Of a stretch of 64,000 bases of DNA, positions 19,843 through 28,556 are shown piece after piece (position 1 is the stretch's first letter; each line of letters starts with the position of its first letter). A model generated the notes under the pieces. It ran no database searches. It worked only from the letters and a program-made list of their open reading frames with translations, and was not told where the DNA came from. The position numbers and the translations under genes were made by a program. The DNA is taken from positions 239,414-303,413 of the forward strand of contig NZ_JAHUTS010000005.1 in NCBI RefSeq assembly GCF_019209835.1, read 5' to 3'. The DNA is from Enterovibrio paralichthyis (GTDB lineage Bacteria > Pseudomonadota > Gammaproteobacteria > Enterobacterales > Vibrionaceae).

Positions 19843-20482
19843 GTTTGCCCCCGATAAACTGCGCGCTTTCGCCCAGGGTATAGACCTGAAGTGTCACTTC
19901 CGCCCACGGATATTCCGTCACGCGGTAATTCACGTTGCGCCAGTAGTATTTCACCGGCAGCGCTTCAACGGCTGACAGGTAATTCACAATGCCGAAATAG
20001 CGCCCTTTGAGGGTAATTTCGACCGGATGGATGTAATAACTGGACTCATCGTCGTTGGTCAGCTTTTGTGGCGGCAATGAGCGCATCGACAGCAGGGTCA
20101 GGCGATCAGACTGCTTCAACACGCTTTCCAGCAATGCTGACATTTCAGGTGCCGTCACCAGGCCCGCCACTTTGGACGCCATCTGGCTGTCCAGCTCAGA
20201 CAATTCATGCTGCAGCGATACCAGCTTCTGGTTTTGCTCTTTGTCCGGCGAAACACGCAGTTTTGCCTGCTTGAGCTGGTTCAGGGTCAAGATATCCTGG
20301 GTGTTGGCCTCGCTTTGGGCGATCTGGCGGTTCACGCCGGACAGGCTCTTCGCCATCGGCTCAAGGAACAAAAACACCACCAGCGCCACAATCGCAAACC
20401 AGCCAGTAAGGGCAATCATCCACTGCTCGCGTGAACTGAAGCCCTCAAAACCCTGACGGGCACGCTCAATCAGTGCGTTCAT
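19826..20482 (-). CDS. mshJ: MSHA biogenesis protein MshJ (PilO-like)
   Basis: The 218-residue protein has a single membrane helix (about residues 20-45), a coiled-coil stretch and a ferredoxin-like periplasmic domain typical of PilO/GspM proteins. It probably forms the inner-membrane alignment complex together with MshI and MshK. The start overlaps the mshI stop by 4 bases (ATGA). Confidence 0.9.
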   Translation of the reverse strand: MNALIERARQGFEGFSSREQWMIALTGWFAIVALVVFLFLEPMAKSLSGVNRQIAQSEANTQDILTLNQLKQAKLRVSPDKEQNQKLVSLQHELSELDSQMASKVAGLVTAPEMSALLESVLKQSDRLTLLSMRSLPPQKLTNDDESSYYIHPVEITLKGRYFGIVNYLSAVEALPVKYYWRNVNYRVTEYPWAEVTLQVYTLGESAQFIGGKHAFGH

Positions 20483-21933
20483 TGCGCCACCTCCTCTTTC
20501 TCGCGACGGGAAACCAGCGAAAATTGCAGACGGTTTTTCTCGTCACGGGTCAACGCCATTTCTTCAAAGGTGCGTTTTGCCAACGGAGGATGGGTTGAAA
20601 ATGTCTGTAGCCACGCAGGCACGGAGGACGGCGTCGATGCGAGACCTTTGATGTCCATGGCTTGCTGGCTGACAGCGATTTCAGACACCGACACATCCGG
20701 GCGCGACAACGCTGCCAGCGCGCGGAACGTATCGGCATAACCTTTTTGCAGCGACGCATCGTGTTGCCTTACGGCATTCAGTGCCTGCCGCTTAGAGACC
20801 AGCGCGGCTTCCGCATCACGGATGTCATTTGCCAGTGACGGCGACGGCAGGTGGAGTTTCAACTGCGCATTGAGTTCATCAGACAGTCGCTGCGCCGCCT
20901 GAAGCTCGTTGTTGGCTATCTTCAACAACTGCTCAGATTGAGTGTGCTGCCACTGTTGGTAAGCAGCCACTAACACCAGCAGGAGCGCAGTCAATCCCCA
21001 CACCAGCAGCATTTTGTCAAAGGTCAGCAGAGGCGCTTTCGGCGCCAAATCATCGTGGAACAGATTGATATCCGGAGAGATATCCCGCCCCAACGCTGTC
21101 TTGGCAATATGTTCGTAATGGTTGCCCTGGCTGAACATTTGCTGTGGACGAACAGTGACAGACAGGCGGCTCGACAACTGGAAGGCCAGTTCGGTGTCAT
21201 CAATGCCTTCAACACTGACCACCAGTGCACTCAACTGTGCGGCTTTCAGCTGGGAGCGCAGGTAATCCAGCGAGCGCTGGATTTCCAGCGCCAAATCGTC
21301 CACCACCAGCGGCAGCATCTGCATGCTGTCGAGCATCAGTCCGCGGATCTGGCGTTGGAAGCAAAGCTTACCCTGATGGAAAACCGCCAGCTGGATCAGG
21401 CCATGGCAATCACGGCTAAGCACCATCTCGGTTTTGTCCAACTGCGTCCAGTGACGCAACACCACATCTTCCAGCGACACCAAGGTCAGACGGCACTGGG
21501 ATTTCTCCAGTGCCTGGCTGAATTGGATCAGCGGAAGCTTATGGCAGACAAACGCCTGGAAACGGTTGGCGATGGGCAAACTGAAGCCGTCGGCAACCAC
21601 ATCTGATGGCGTGTCGGCAATGAAATCTTTGAGTTTGAACGGCAGTGCGGCGCGCTTGTCTTCATCGGATAGCCCCGGCTCGTCAATCAACAGGGATTGA
21701 TAGAGGCCATGCCCCAGCACCAACTGCACATCCGTTTTGGTGATGCCATGGCGCTTGAGCAGCTGTAGCGCCGTTGTCCAAGGGTCGGATTGAGTAACCG
21801 ACAGGGTATCTATCTGAGCATGTCCCTGCTCGTCCCGGTACGCGAGAACCACCTGATTTGCAGAAACGACAAAGCTGACAACATCTCGTTGCCGGACGGG
21901 GGTAAAACGCGCCAGAAAAGTTGAAACTGCCAT
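20479..21933 (-). CDS. mshI: MSHA biogenesis protein MshI (PilM/PilN-like fusion)
   Basis: The 484-residue protein has an N-terminal cytoplasmic actin-like domain (about residues 1-300, PilM/GspL-like), one membrane helix (LLVWGLTALLLVLVAAYQQW, near residue 315) and a periplasmic coiled-coil/PilN-like region. It is expected to connect cytoplasmic MshE to the periplasmic alignment proteins. It is the first gene of the mshIJKLMNEGFACDOPQ run. The 141-base gap to csrD is a likely promoter site. Confidence 0.9.
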   Translation of the reverse strand: MAVSTFLARFTPVRQRDVVSFVVSANQVVLAYRDEQGHAQIDTLSVTQSDPWTTALQLLKRHGITKTDVQLVLGHGLYQSLLIDEPGLSDEDKRAALPFKLKDFIADTPSDVVADGFSLPIANRFQAFVCHKLPLIQFSQALEKSQCRLTLVSLEDVVLRHWTQLDKTEMVLSRDCHGLIQLAVFHQGKLCFQRQIRGLMLDSMQMLPLVVDDLALEIQRSLDYLRSQLKAAQLSALVVSVEGIDDTELAFQLSSRLSVTVRPQQMFSQGNHYEHIAKTALGRDISPDINLFHDDLAPKAPLLTFDKMLLVWGLTALLLVLVAAYQQWQHTQSEQLLKIANNELQAAQRLSDELNAQLKLHLPSPSLANDIRDAEAALVSKRQALNAVRQHDASLQKGYADTFRALAALSRPDVSVSEIAVSQQAMDIKGLASTPSSVPAWLQTFSTHPPLAKRTFEEMALTRDEKNRLQFSLVSRREKEEVAQ

Positions 21934-22074
21934 TAACGACTTAATAATGCCCAGAAAAGTGAATATTGCGCTTAAAGTGCACAGTATTCTATCAATATTT
22001 CCGCCAAAAAAATAAGTTATCTACGACAGTTTTATGACGCCATTGAGTGTTTTGTAATCGTTACAGTTTTTGCA

Positions 22075-24027
22075 CTATTTCTTTCGCCAGCGCTGGCGTT
22101 TTAACGTGGCTGGACTGGAGGATAATTCCGCTCCCAGAAAACGCCCCTGTCCGCCCTGGACGCCCAGTTGCAACAACACTTTCCATTCGGCTTGCGATTC
22201 AACCCCAACCGCCAGTACCTGGGTCGGTGTCGGGTCACAGGCACCGAGCATGCTGCGCACATAAAGCTGGTTTTCAGGCCGCTGGTGAATATCCCTCACC
22301 AGACTGCGGTGCAGCTTGATGTACTTAGGCTGGATTTCTTTGATGTAGTGGGTACTCACCACAGAGCGCCCCGCTTGATCGACCACAACCGGACAGCCCA
22401 GCGCCCGCACCATCCTGAGTGTCGGCCTGACGGAATCGAAATGTTTAACCAAGGGACCTTCCGAGACTTCAAACTGCAGCCGGTTAAGCACACTGCGCGG
22501 GGTTTGCAGTAGGGCGTCACGCAACCAGAGCATAAAGGCGCGCTGGCGCAACGAATCGGCACAGACATTAACGGACAACACCTCGCGCCCATCACCGGTG
22601 CGTAACTGGTGCAGCGCTTTACTGACCACAGAGCGATCCAGGGTATTGTTCATCCCCACCAACTCAATCCCATTGAGGAAACGGGAGGCTTTGATGATCA
22701 GGCCATTTTCGTCTTTGATGCGGGCGAGCAGTTCTACGTGCAGTTCATTGCCTTGGGTATCCTGCACTGTCTGGCGGTATAAATCCGGCCCGCCATTTTC
22801 AAACACTCTGGATAACAGGGTACGCCAGCGCACACTGCCACGGGACTCATCACCAGTCACCTCTTTTTTGAATGCAAACCAGCTGTTATTCGCCTGCAGG
22901 ATGGCGCTGCGCTTGGCCATTTCAGCCTCTTCCATCAGGCGTCCACGGCGCTCTCCGGTAGTGAAAAATGTCATTCCGAGGTGAGCCCAGTTTTCCTCTT
23001 CCAGCGCCGATGGCGGTGTCAGCCTGGCGAGAGATTTCATTAACTGGGTGGCAAACAAACGTGCATCTTTACCAGACTGGTGAGTCAGCAAAATTGCAAA
23101 TTCGGTGTCAAAGTAACGCGCCAAGACGGCATCAGGAAAACGCTGGATAGCATTCGACAACACATTGCCGACTTCTTTGACCCAGTCATCGGCGGCAGCC
23201 TTGCCATTTTCCTGCACCATAGAGTCCCAGTCACCGATGCTGAGCATCAGCACCGCACCCTGTGCACCTTTGTCCTGCAACAGAGTTTGCAGGCGGTTAT
23301 CAAACATCACGCGGTTCGCCGCACCAGTCAGTTTATCGAGGAAGGTATTGGTGCGGATAAAGGTGTCAAACCGGCTGCGCTCCTGCCGGGCATCACGAAG
23401 CTCGGCGATCATTTGGTCAAGGGCAATGCTCGCTGTTGACGGCCATTCCCTGTCATCACCGGTTTTTACGTCTTCTGAACGTCCCGCCAGGATAAGCCGT
23501 CCCCGGTGCTCAAGAAGCTCCGCCCCCAGAAGCTGGGTGCGCAACCATTTAATGCCCCACGAAAGCGCCAGGACAATGACTAAAACGGCTAAGGATAACG
23601 ATGACAAGGCGCCAATCGAGTAGGCAAAGTTCGCATATGGCGGGACAGATTTAATGGTGATAAAAAAACCGGGATTGCTGGGCAGCGCATAATGGTTTTC
23701 AATCAAATCGAGAGGACGTGCCATGGTATTGATTTGTTCATAGCGGTACAAAAGGCCGGTTTTGCTGGAGATCTCCAGTTCGACGATGTCACTGGCTTTG
23801 AGTAATTGGGGCAGCCAAAGGCCGATATTTTCATTGGAGATGGGATTTGCCATCGAACTGTCAATCTCTGTCACTACCTTACCCAGATAGTGAGAAAGGA
23901 AATCCGTGCCAAGTTTACGGAAACTGACCGCTCCGCCTATAAACAGCACGAATATGGCACAAACAACAATTAACGTTACGAAAGCGACCAGGCGATTGGT
24001 CAGCTTCATCCCTGCAACTTTTCTCAT
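22075..24027 (-). CDS. csrD: CsrD/MshH: membrane protein with degenerate GGDEF and EAL domains
   Basis: The 650-residue protein has two membrane helices flanking a periplasmic region (about residues 8-30 and 133-155), a HAMP-like segment, a GGDEF-type domain and an EAL-type domain. The catalytic signatures are altered: FDTEFAILL stands where GGDEF is expected and ELLARI where EAL is expected. It therefore should not make or break cyclic di-GMP. CsrD is known to target the small RNAs CsrB/CsrC for RNase E decay, which frees CsrA. Its position beside the msh operon gives the older name mshH. An internal ATG six codons in (24007-24009) matches the start of E. coli CsrD better and is a plausible alternative. 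Confidence 0.93.
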   Translation of the reverse strand: MRKVAGMKLTNRLVAFVTLIVVCAIFVLFIGGAVSFRKLGTDFLSHYLGKVVTEIDSSMANPISNENIGLWLPQLLKASDIVELEISSKTGLLYRYEQINTMARPLDLIENHYALPSNPGFFITIKSVPPYANFAYSIGALSSLSLAVLVIVLALSWGIKWLRTQLLGAELLEHRGRLILAGRSEDVKTGDDREWPSTASIALDQMIAELRDARQERSRFDTFIRTNTFLDKLTGAANRVMFDNRLQTLLQDKGAQGAVLMLSIGDWDSMVQENGKAAADDWVKEVGNVLSNAIQRFPDAVLARYFDTEFAILLTHQSGKDARLFATQLMKSLARLTPPSALEEENWAHLGMTFFTTGERRGRLMEEAEMAKRSAILQANNSWFAFKKEVTGDESRGSVRWRTLLSRVFENGGPDLYRQTVQDTQGNELHVELLARIKDENGLIIKASRFLNGIELVGMNNTLDRSVVSKALHQLRTGDGREVLSVNVCADSLRQRAFMLWLRDALLQTPRSVLNRLQFEVSEGPLVKHFDSVRPTLRMVRALGCPVVVDQAGRSVVSTHYIKEIQPKYIKLHRSLVRDIHQRPENQLYVRSMLGACDPTPTQVLAVGVESQAEWKVLLQLGVQGGQGRFLGAELSSSPATLKRQRWRKK

Positions 24028-24203
24028 TCGATATCCAATGGCAGAGTTTTATTTTGCCCTGCACGCTAAAAAACCGGGTGATACACCAAGCAAAACGGCA
24101 AACCGCTTTATTCCATGGGTTAATTGGTTATTATCGTTGCTCCATGGTGGAAAGTGAACGCAAAGTCGATACTCAGTTGATAAACATTGGAAAGCATCAA
24201 TAA

Positions 24204-25082
24204 ATGGATTGGATAACCTGCGCGAAAAGTTATGTCACGGTCGTCGATATGGGCTCACTGGCCCAGGCAGCGACCAAGCTCAACACCTCCAGTTCGGCGT
24301 TATCCAAGCGTTTGGCATGGCTGGAAAACCAGCTGGGAGTGCAACTGTTAAAACGCACGACCCGCACCCTGACCATGACCGATGCCGGCCGCCTTTTTTA
24401 CCAGCGCGGCAAGCTGTTGTTGGACGACTGGACCCAGCTGGTTTCAGAAACCACGTCCACCTATGGTGAGGTCAGTGGCGTGTTGCGTATCGGTGCCCCG
24501 CTGGCCACCGGCAGCCGCCTTCTGGTCAGCAATATCGGCGAGTTTCTTTCAACGTACCCGAACATCCAGGTCGAGCTGCATACTCTGGCACCGGGCCAAT
24601 TGCCTGACCCTCATCTGGATGTGGTGATCACCCGCGAACTGGCGGATTTCAATTCAGCGAGCTTTATCGCCACCAAACTGTTTGATTTCCAGCCGCGTTT
24701 TTTTGCCTCACCGGCTTATCTGGCGCAGCATCCACCGATTGTGGAGCCTGAACAGCTGCTTCACCACAACTGTCTGCTGTTTGGCTCGACCAGCCTGCCG
24801 CAGGAACATGAATTTGAGCACGGCCGCCGTCTGCGCCTGAGCGGGAACTTTGTCTCGCCAAACCCTGAAGCCCTGGTGAATGCCGCCGTTGCCGGACTGG
24901 GCATCATTCTGGTCGGGGATGTGACGGTAAGGAAGGAGTTGGATCAGGGGCTGTTGGTCCCTGTGCTGCCCGAAGTGCGCCAGCCGACCAGCGCGGCGTA
25001 TGCTTATTATCCCAAGCTGGATTATCACCACACAAAAACCCGCCTTTTCATCGACTTTCTCAAACAGAAAGTCGGGCGCTAG
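24204..25082 (+). CDS. LysR-family transcriptional regulator
   Basis: The 292-residue product has an N-terminal winged helix-turn-helix (about residues 1-60, including SLAQAATKLNTSSSALSKRL) and a C-terminal LysR substrate-binding domain (about 90-290). It is transcribed divergently from csrD across a 176-base gap and ends in a terminator shared with ssb. The target genes and ligand cannot be told from the sequence. The effector domain resembles the DsdC/CrgA-like group of single-gene LysR regulators. Confidence 0.9.
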   Translation: MDWITCAKSYVTVVDMGSLAQAATKLNTSSSALSKRLAWLENQLGVQLLKRTTRTLTMTDAGRLFYQRGKLLLDDWTQLVSETTSTYGEVSGVLRIGAPLATGSRLLVSNIGEFLSTYPNIQVELHTLAPGQLPDPHLDVVITRELADFNSASFIATKLFDFQPRFFASPAYLAQHPPIVEPEQLLHHNCLLFGSTSLPQEHEFEHGRRLRLSGNFVSPNPEALVNAAVAGLGIILVGDVTVRKELDQGLLVPVLPEVRQPTSAAYAYYPKLDYHHTKTRLFIDFLKQKVGR

Positions 25083-25087
25083 AAAAA

Positions 25088-25116
25088 ACAAAACCCCGCA
25101 TAAGCGGGGTTTTTTG
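25088..25116. terminator. Bidirectional Rho-independent terminator between the lysR gene and ssb
   Basis: A 9-bp perfect stem (aaaccccgc/gcggggttt, arms 25091-25099 and 25104-25112, loop ataa) is flanked by A-tracts on one side and T-tracts on the other. It can therefore end both the rightward lysR transcript and the leftward ssb transcript. Confidence 0.9.
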
Positions 25117-25132
25117 TCTGTCAGCGTACTTC

Positions 25133-25660
25133 TTAGAACGGAATGTCGTCGTCGAAGTCTGGCAGATCGTTGTACTGCTGAGGCGCCTGCTGCTGTGGCG
25201 GAGCCTGATGGTGTGCAGGTTGCTGTTGCTGCGGCTGGTAAGAAGGCTGTTGCGGCTGACCCCAACCACCTTGCTGTGGGTTTTGCTGCATTGGTTGGCC
25301 TTGACCCGCACCACCACTCGCACGACCGTCCAGCATTTGCATTTCATTAGCAATGATTTCGGTAGTATAGCGATCCTGGCCATCCTGACCCTGCCATTTA
25401 CGGGTTTGCAGACGGCCTTCTAGGTACACTTTTGAACCTTTTTTCAGGTATTCACCGGCGATTTCAGCCAGACGACGGTACATCACCACGCGGTGCCATT
25501 CCGTCATTTCTTTGTTCTCGCCAGTGTTCTTGTCGCGCCACGTTTCTGAGGTCGCAACGGTCAGATTGGCAACCGCACCGCCATTTGGCAGGTAGCGAAC
25601 TTCAGGATCGTTGCCCAAGTTGCCAATCAAGATAACTTTGTTTACTCCACGGCTGGCCAT
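25133..25660 (-). CDS. ssb: Single-stranded DNA-binding protein
   Basis: The 175-residue protein has an N-terminal OB fold (about residues 1-112, beginning MASRGVNKVILIGNLG), a Gln/Pro/Gly-rich flexible linker (about 113-165) and the acidic tip DFDDDIPF that docks partner proteins. SSB coats single-stranded DNA in replication, repair and recombination. In E. coli ssb is divergent from uvrA; here, as in V. cholerae, a LuxR-type gene intervenes, and uvrA is far to the right. A ribosome-binding site (GGGAGC) precedes the ATG. I see no LexA box in its upstream region. Confidence 0.98.
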   Translation of the reverse strand: MASRGVNKVILIGNLGNDPEVRYLPNGGAVANLTVATSETWRDKNTGENKEMTEWHRVVMYRRLAEIAGEYLKKGSKVYLEGRLQTRKWQGQDGQDRYTTEIIANEMQMLDGRASGGAGQGQPMQQNPQQGGWGQPQQPSYQPQQQQPAHHQAPPQQQAPQQYNDLPDFDDDIPF

Positions 25661-26024
25661 ATTTTGCTCCCAAACCTTTTACATTGCATCATCAAATTCG
25701 TGGATGACATTTAAACGGCGATAATAACAGAAGCAAAAAAGTTCGTCACAGGCTTTAGAGCAGACCGTGCTGCTGCAAGCCCCAACGCTGAAAACAGCAT
25801 CACTTTGGTGATAACTCCCCCGCAGAAATCGGCGGCACAACATAATTTGTATTAGACTAACAATGAGTTTGCCAACGTGTTGAGTTGTAACGCTTCAAGC
25901 AACAGTTCTAAAAATGATACGAATAAGAAATTCAATGCGCTTTAGAATGCTGCCATTGTGGCTTACCGTACGTCGCACCAAGATGCAAAGATAGCAGCCA
26001 AAACCAGAGCATTTAGGGATACAC
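25661..26024. other. Divergent promoter region between ssb and the LuxR-type regulator
   Basis: This 364-base AT-rich gap must hold the promoters for ssb (leftward) and the LuxR-type gene (rightward). I looked for a LexA box (CTGT-N8-ACAG) and a CRP-like TGTGA-N6-TCACA site and saw neither. No coding sequence or RNA gene is evident. Confidence 0.5.
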
Positions 26025-26702
26025 ATGCAAAACATCGAAACCACCTCAGATGACTACACCATACTCCTCGTGTCCGAGCCGAGCATGACGATCACCGCGT
26101 TGATTTCGTGTCTGGAGCAGGTGACCAAAAGCTCCGTTTCTTTGGTGGAAAAGCAGCAGATCAACGAAAAGCTGGCTACGGCATCGGGTCTGGTGTTGAT
26201 CGATTTGAGCGCCTTTGAAGGCGACAATGTCAGCTTTGTAAAACAGAGCTTGGCTCCCTTCAGCGACCAACATGTGTTTGCCCTGTTCAATGCCCATGAT
26301 TTATCAGCGAAAGAGCTGGCAAGCTGGCCCTTTATCAAAGGGGTATTCAAAAAAGAAGACGATCTTGAACACCTTTGCCACGGCATTGAGAAAATGCTGT
26401 CCGGTGAATACTGGCTGCCACGCCAGAAACTGGCTGAGCTGATCCACTACTACCAACAAAACAACAACAACACGATCGACTATTCCGAGATCTGCCTGAC
26501 TAACCGTGAACAGCAGATCCTGCGAAAACTGGTCACCGGCGCTTCCAACAGCGAAATCGCTGACAGCCTTTTTGTGTCAGAACACACAGTAAAATCTCAC
26601 CTATACAACATCTTCAAAAAGATTAATGTCAAAAACCGCGTTCAAGCCGTATTCTGGGCCAAAAACAACTTGTCTGTGATAGGTCTGGACTATCAAGGTT
26701 AG
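26025..26702 (+). CDS. qstR: CsgD/VpsT/QstR-type LuxR response regulator
   Basis: The 225-residue protein has a degenerate receiver-like N-terminus (about 1-125) and a LuxR/GerE helix-turn-helix at the C-terminus (about 155-215, LTNREQQILRKLVTGASNSE...VSEHTVKSHLYNIFKKI). In V. cholerae the gene beside ssb is qstR, which links quorum sensing and chitin sensing to natural transformation, so I prefer that name by position. VpsT, a biofilm activator, belongs to the same family. The VpsT cyclic di-GMP motif W[FLM][TS]R (around VpsT residue 131) corresponds to WLPR here (residues 130-133), with Pro in place of Ser/Thr. The name is an inference; a VpsT-like role in controlling the EPS genes downstream is the alternative. 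Confidence 0.75.
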   Translation: MQNIETTSDDYTILLVSEPSMTITALISCLEQVTKSSVSLVEKQQINEKLATASGLVLIDLSAFEGDNVSFVKQSLAPFSDQHVFALFNAHDLSAKELASWPFIKGVFKKEDDLEHLCHGIEKMLSGEYWLPRQKLAELIHYYQQNNNNTIDYSEICLTNREQQILRKLVTGASNSEIADSLFVSEHTVKSHLYNIFKKINVKNRVQAVFWAKNNLSVIGLDYQG

Positions 26703-26753
26703 TCACTGCTTTAGCACCTCCTGATATAATTCGTCACTAATGAGACAACATTC

Positions 26754-26795
26754 GACCCGCAAATACTTCAGAGTATTCAGTGCGAAGCGTGGGTC
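26754..26795. repeat. Inverted repeat downstream of the LuxR-type gene
   Basis: A 6-bp inverted repeat (aatact-tcag-agtatt, 26762-26777) is flanked by gaccc (26754-26758) and gggtc (26791-26795), so a larger fold is possible. There is no T-tract, so it is not a convincing terminator. It lies between the regulator gene and the first RTX gene and could be an operator or a processed RNA structure. Confidence 0.4.
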
Positions 26796-26944
26796 AGGTC
26801 AATTCTAATACTTCTTACACACACGCCTTTCCCCGCTGCAGGACGCAATGATGCGGGGGCGGACTTTTGGTTCGCTGATGTTTCGCATCCCTCAACGTTA
26901 ATTGGACAAAGAAATCACTAAGAAAAGGAAAGAGGGTTAGCTAT

Positions 26945-27562
26945 ATGGCGAATATAAACGGCTCAAAAATAGCCGATGTACTGGATGGGACATCAGCACC
27001 GGATACTATCTATGGTTTCGGTGACAACGATGAGATTGTCGGCTTCGGTGGCGATGATGTGATTTATGGCGGTAAAGGCAACGATCGCTTGATTGGTGGC
27101 GCTGGCAACGATTTTCTCAGTGGCGGCGAAGGTGACGATATTGTCAGAGGCGGCAGCGGTGACGACATCCTGTTCGGTGGTCCCGGCAACGATATTTTGC
27201 TAGGCGGCATTGGCAATGATTTGCTTTATGCATCCGAAGGCAACAATGTGCTTTACGGTGGTGACGGGGATGACTGGCTGGTCAGCGGCTCCGGCAACGA
27301 TTTTCTGGTTGGTGGGAATGGCGCAGATGTATTCCTGTTTGACCAAATTCTTGGCACCGGTACCGGTAATGACCGTATCGTCGATTTTGAAATTGGCACC
27401 GACCTTATCTGGATCCGTGCAAGCGGTGATACTGATTTTGCGTCACTGAGCTTGACTCAGGTAGGTATCAATACCGTGATAGATCTGGCAGACGGTTCAA
27501 GCATTACGCTGAACAACATTACTGCAACCGACCTCTCTGACAGCGATTTCCAAATCGTTTAA
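26945..27562 (+). CDS. Small RTX-repeat calcium-binding protein 1 (likely type I secretion substrate)
   Basis: The 205-residue protein consists mainly of RTX nonapeptide repeats of the GGxGxDxxx type, roughly residues 22-125 (for example GGAGNDFLSGGEGDD). A C-terminal beta-rich domain of about 75 residues follows. There is no N-terminal signal peptide. The extreme C-terminus is DFQIV, an acidic residue followed by hydrophobic ones, as in substrates of PrtD/AprD-type exporters. RTX repeats bind calcium and fold after secretion. No catalytic domain is present, so a structural, adhesive or matrix role is likely. It is a tandem paralogue of the next gene, and both lie just upstream of a type I exporter. 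The function is unknown. Confidence 0.88.
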   Translation: MANINGSKIADVLDGTSAPDTIYGFGDNDEIVGFGGDDVIYGGKGNDRLIGGAGNDFLSGGEGDDIVRGGSGDDILFGGPGNDILLGGIGNDLLYASEGNNVLYGGDGDDWLVSGSGNDFLVGGNGADVFLFDQILGTGTGNDRIVDFEIGTDLIWIRASGDTDFASLSLTQVGINTVIDLADGSSITLNNITATDLSDSDFQIV

Positions 27563-27576
27563 CAGCGGTCGTATCG

Positions 27577-27597
27577 CTGCGGCTCTCCGAGCCGCAG
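27577..27597 (+). terminator. GC-rich hairpin after RTX gene 1 (possible weak terminator or mRNA stabiliser)
   Basis: A perfect 9-bp stem (ctgcggctc/gagccgcag, loop tcc) begins 15 bases after the stop codon. It is not followed by a T-tract, so it may be a partial terminator or may protect the 3' end of the upstream message. Confidence 0.45.
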
Positions 27598-27842
27598 ATT
27601 TCAGACTCCCCTTCCCGACAACTCACACCCTCTCAAACTTCTGTCTTTGAACGTCTCATCATTTTTTACCAATTTCTAATGATAATTCAAAAGCGAGACA
27701 CAAATGCCCCCGCAATTGAGTCAGAGTATATCCGCCATTTGGCAGGCTTTTTTCTGGCCGTATTGCAGCTTGCCTGATGGTGGTACCCGATTTCATAAGG
27801 GTATTTGGCTAGGGAAAAGCAAACTCAACAAGGAAATAAAAC

Positions 27843-28460
27843 ATGGCTGCAGTGATTGGAACAGCAGGAAATGACAACCTTGATGGCACATTGGATTCTG
27901 AGGTGATCAGCGGGCTGGGCGGCGATGATCGTATCGTTGGATACAGCGGCGACGACCTGATCTTTGGCGGAAGTGGCAATGATTACCTTATTGGCAGTGG
28001 TGGTAATGATATTCTCAGCGGCGGCAGCGGCGATGATATCGTCGGTGGCGGAAGTGGTGATGACACCCTTTACGGTGGTGCCGGGAATGATGACCTTTTA
28101 GGTGGTATCGGAAACGACAGCCTCTACGCCATTGCTGGTAATAACCGGCTGTTTGGCGGCGAAGGGGATGATTGGCTGGTCAGCGGAACCGGTGACGATT
28201 TCCTTATCGGCGGCAGTGGTGCAGATACCTTCCTTTTCGACAATATTCTCGGCAATGGCACCGGTAACGACCGTATCGTAGATTTCGACATCGGGGTTGA
28301 CCTTATCTTTATCCGCGCCACTGGCGATGAGGGGTTTGACTCATTGGATATCAGCCAAAACGGGATAAACACCGTCGTCGGACTGGCCAATGGATCCAGC
28401 ATTACAATCAACAACATCGACAGCACTCAGCTCTCTGCTGATGACTTCCATATTGTCTGA
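27843..28460 (+). CDS. Small RTX-repeat calcium-binding protein 2 (paralogue)
   Basis: This protein is also exactly 205 residues, with the same layout as the preceding gene: RTX repeats over about residues 22-125, then the shared motif SGADTFLFDNILGNGTGNDR, and the C-terminal end DFHIV. The two are clearly recent tandem duplicates that differ at many positions. A strong ribosome-binding site (AAGGAA) precedes the ATG. As with its partner, no enzymatic domain is seen, and export by the adjacent type I system is an inference from gene order and the C-terminal signal. Confidence 0.88.
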   Translation: MAAVIGTAGNDNLDGTLDSEVISGLGGDDRIVGYSGDDLIFGGSGNDYLIGSGGNDILSGGSGDDIVGGGSGDDTLYGGAGNDDLLGGIGNDSLYAIAGNNRLFGGEGDDWLVSGTGDDFLIGGSGADTFLFDNILGNGTGNDRIVDFDIGVDLIFIRATGDEGFDSLDISQNGINTVVGLANGSSITINNIDSTQLSADDFHIV

Positions 28461-28480
28461 TGTCAGCAAGCTATACTCAA

Positions 28481-28517
28481 AACAACCAGCATCGAAACCA
28501 TGCTGGTTGTTTTTTTG
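28481..28517 (+). terminator. Rho-independent terminator after RTX gene 2
   Basis: An 11-bp stem (28481-28491 with 28501-28511, aacaaccagca/tgctggttgtt, 9-base loop) leads into an uninterrupted T-run. It separates the RTX genes from the exporter genes, so substrate and exporter can be expressed at different levels. Confidence 0.88.
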
Positions 28518-28556
28518 GGGTAAGTAACAGCCAGCCAGACTTTCAGCCTTTGCTTT

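Noticed and set aside
22075..24027. CsrD as an active diguanylate cyclase or phosphodiesterase
   Set aside because: The GGDEF and EAL signature residues are replaced (FDTEF and ELL), which fits the known non-enzymatic CsrD group.
25661..26024. A LexA box for ssb
   Set aside because: No CTGT-N8-ACAG sequence is present in this gap; the only clear SOS box is before uvrA.
26945..28460. The glycine/aspartate-rich repeats as a DNA repeat array or CRISPR-like element
   Set aside because: The repeats follow protein codon periodicity of RTX nonapeptides and are not regularly spaced identical DNA units.
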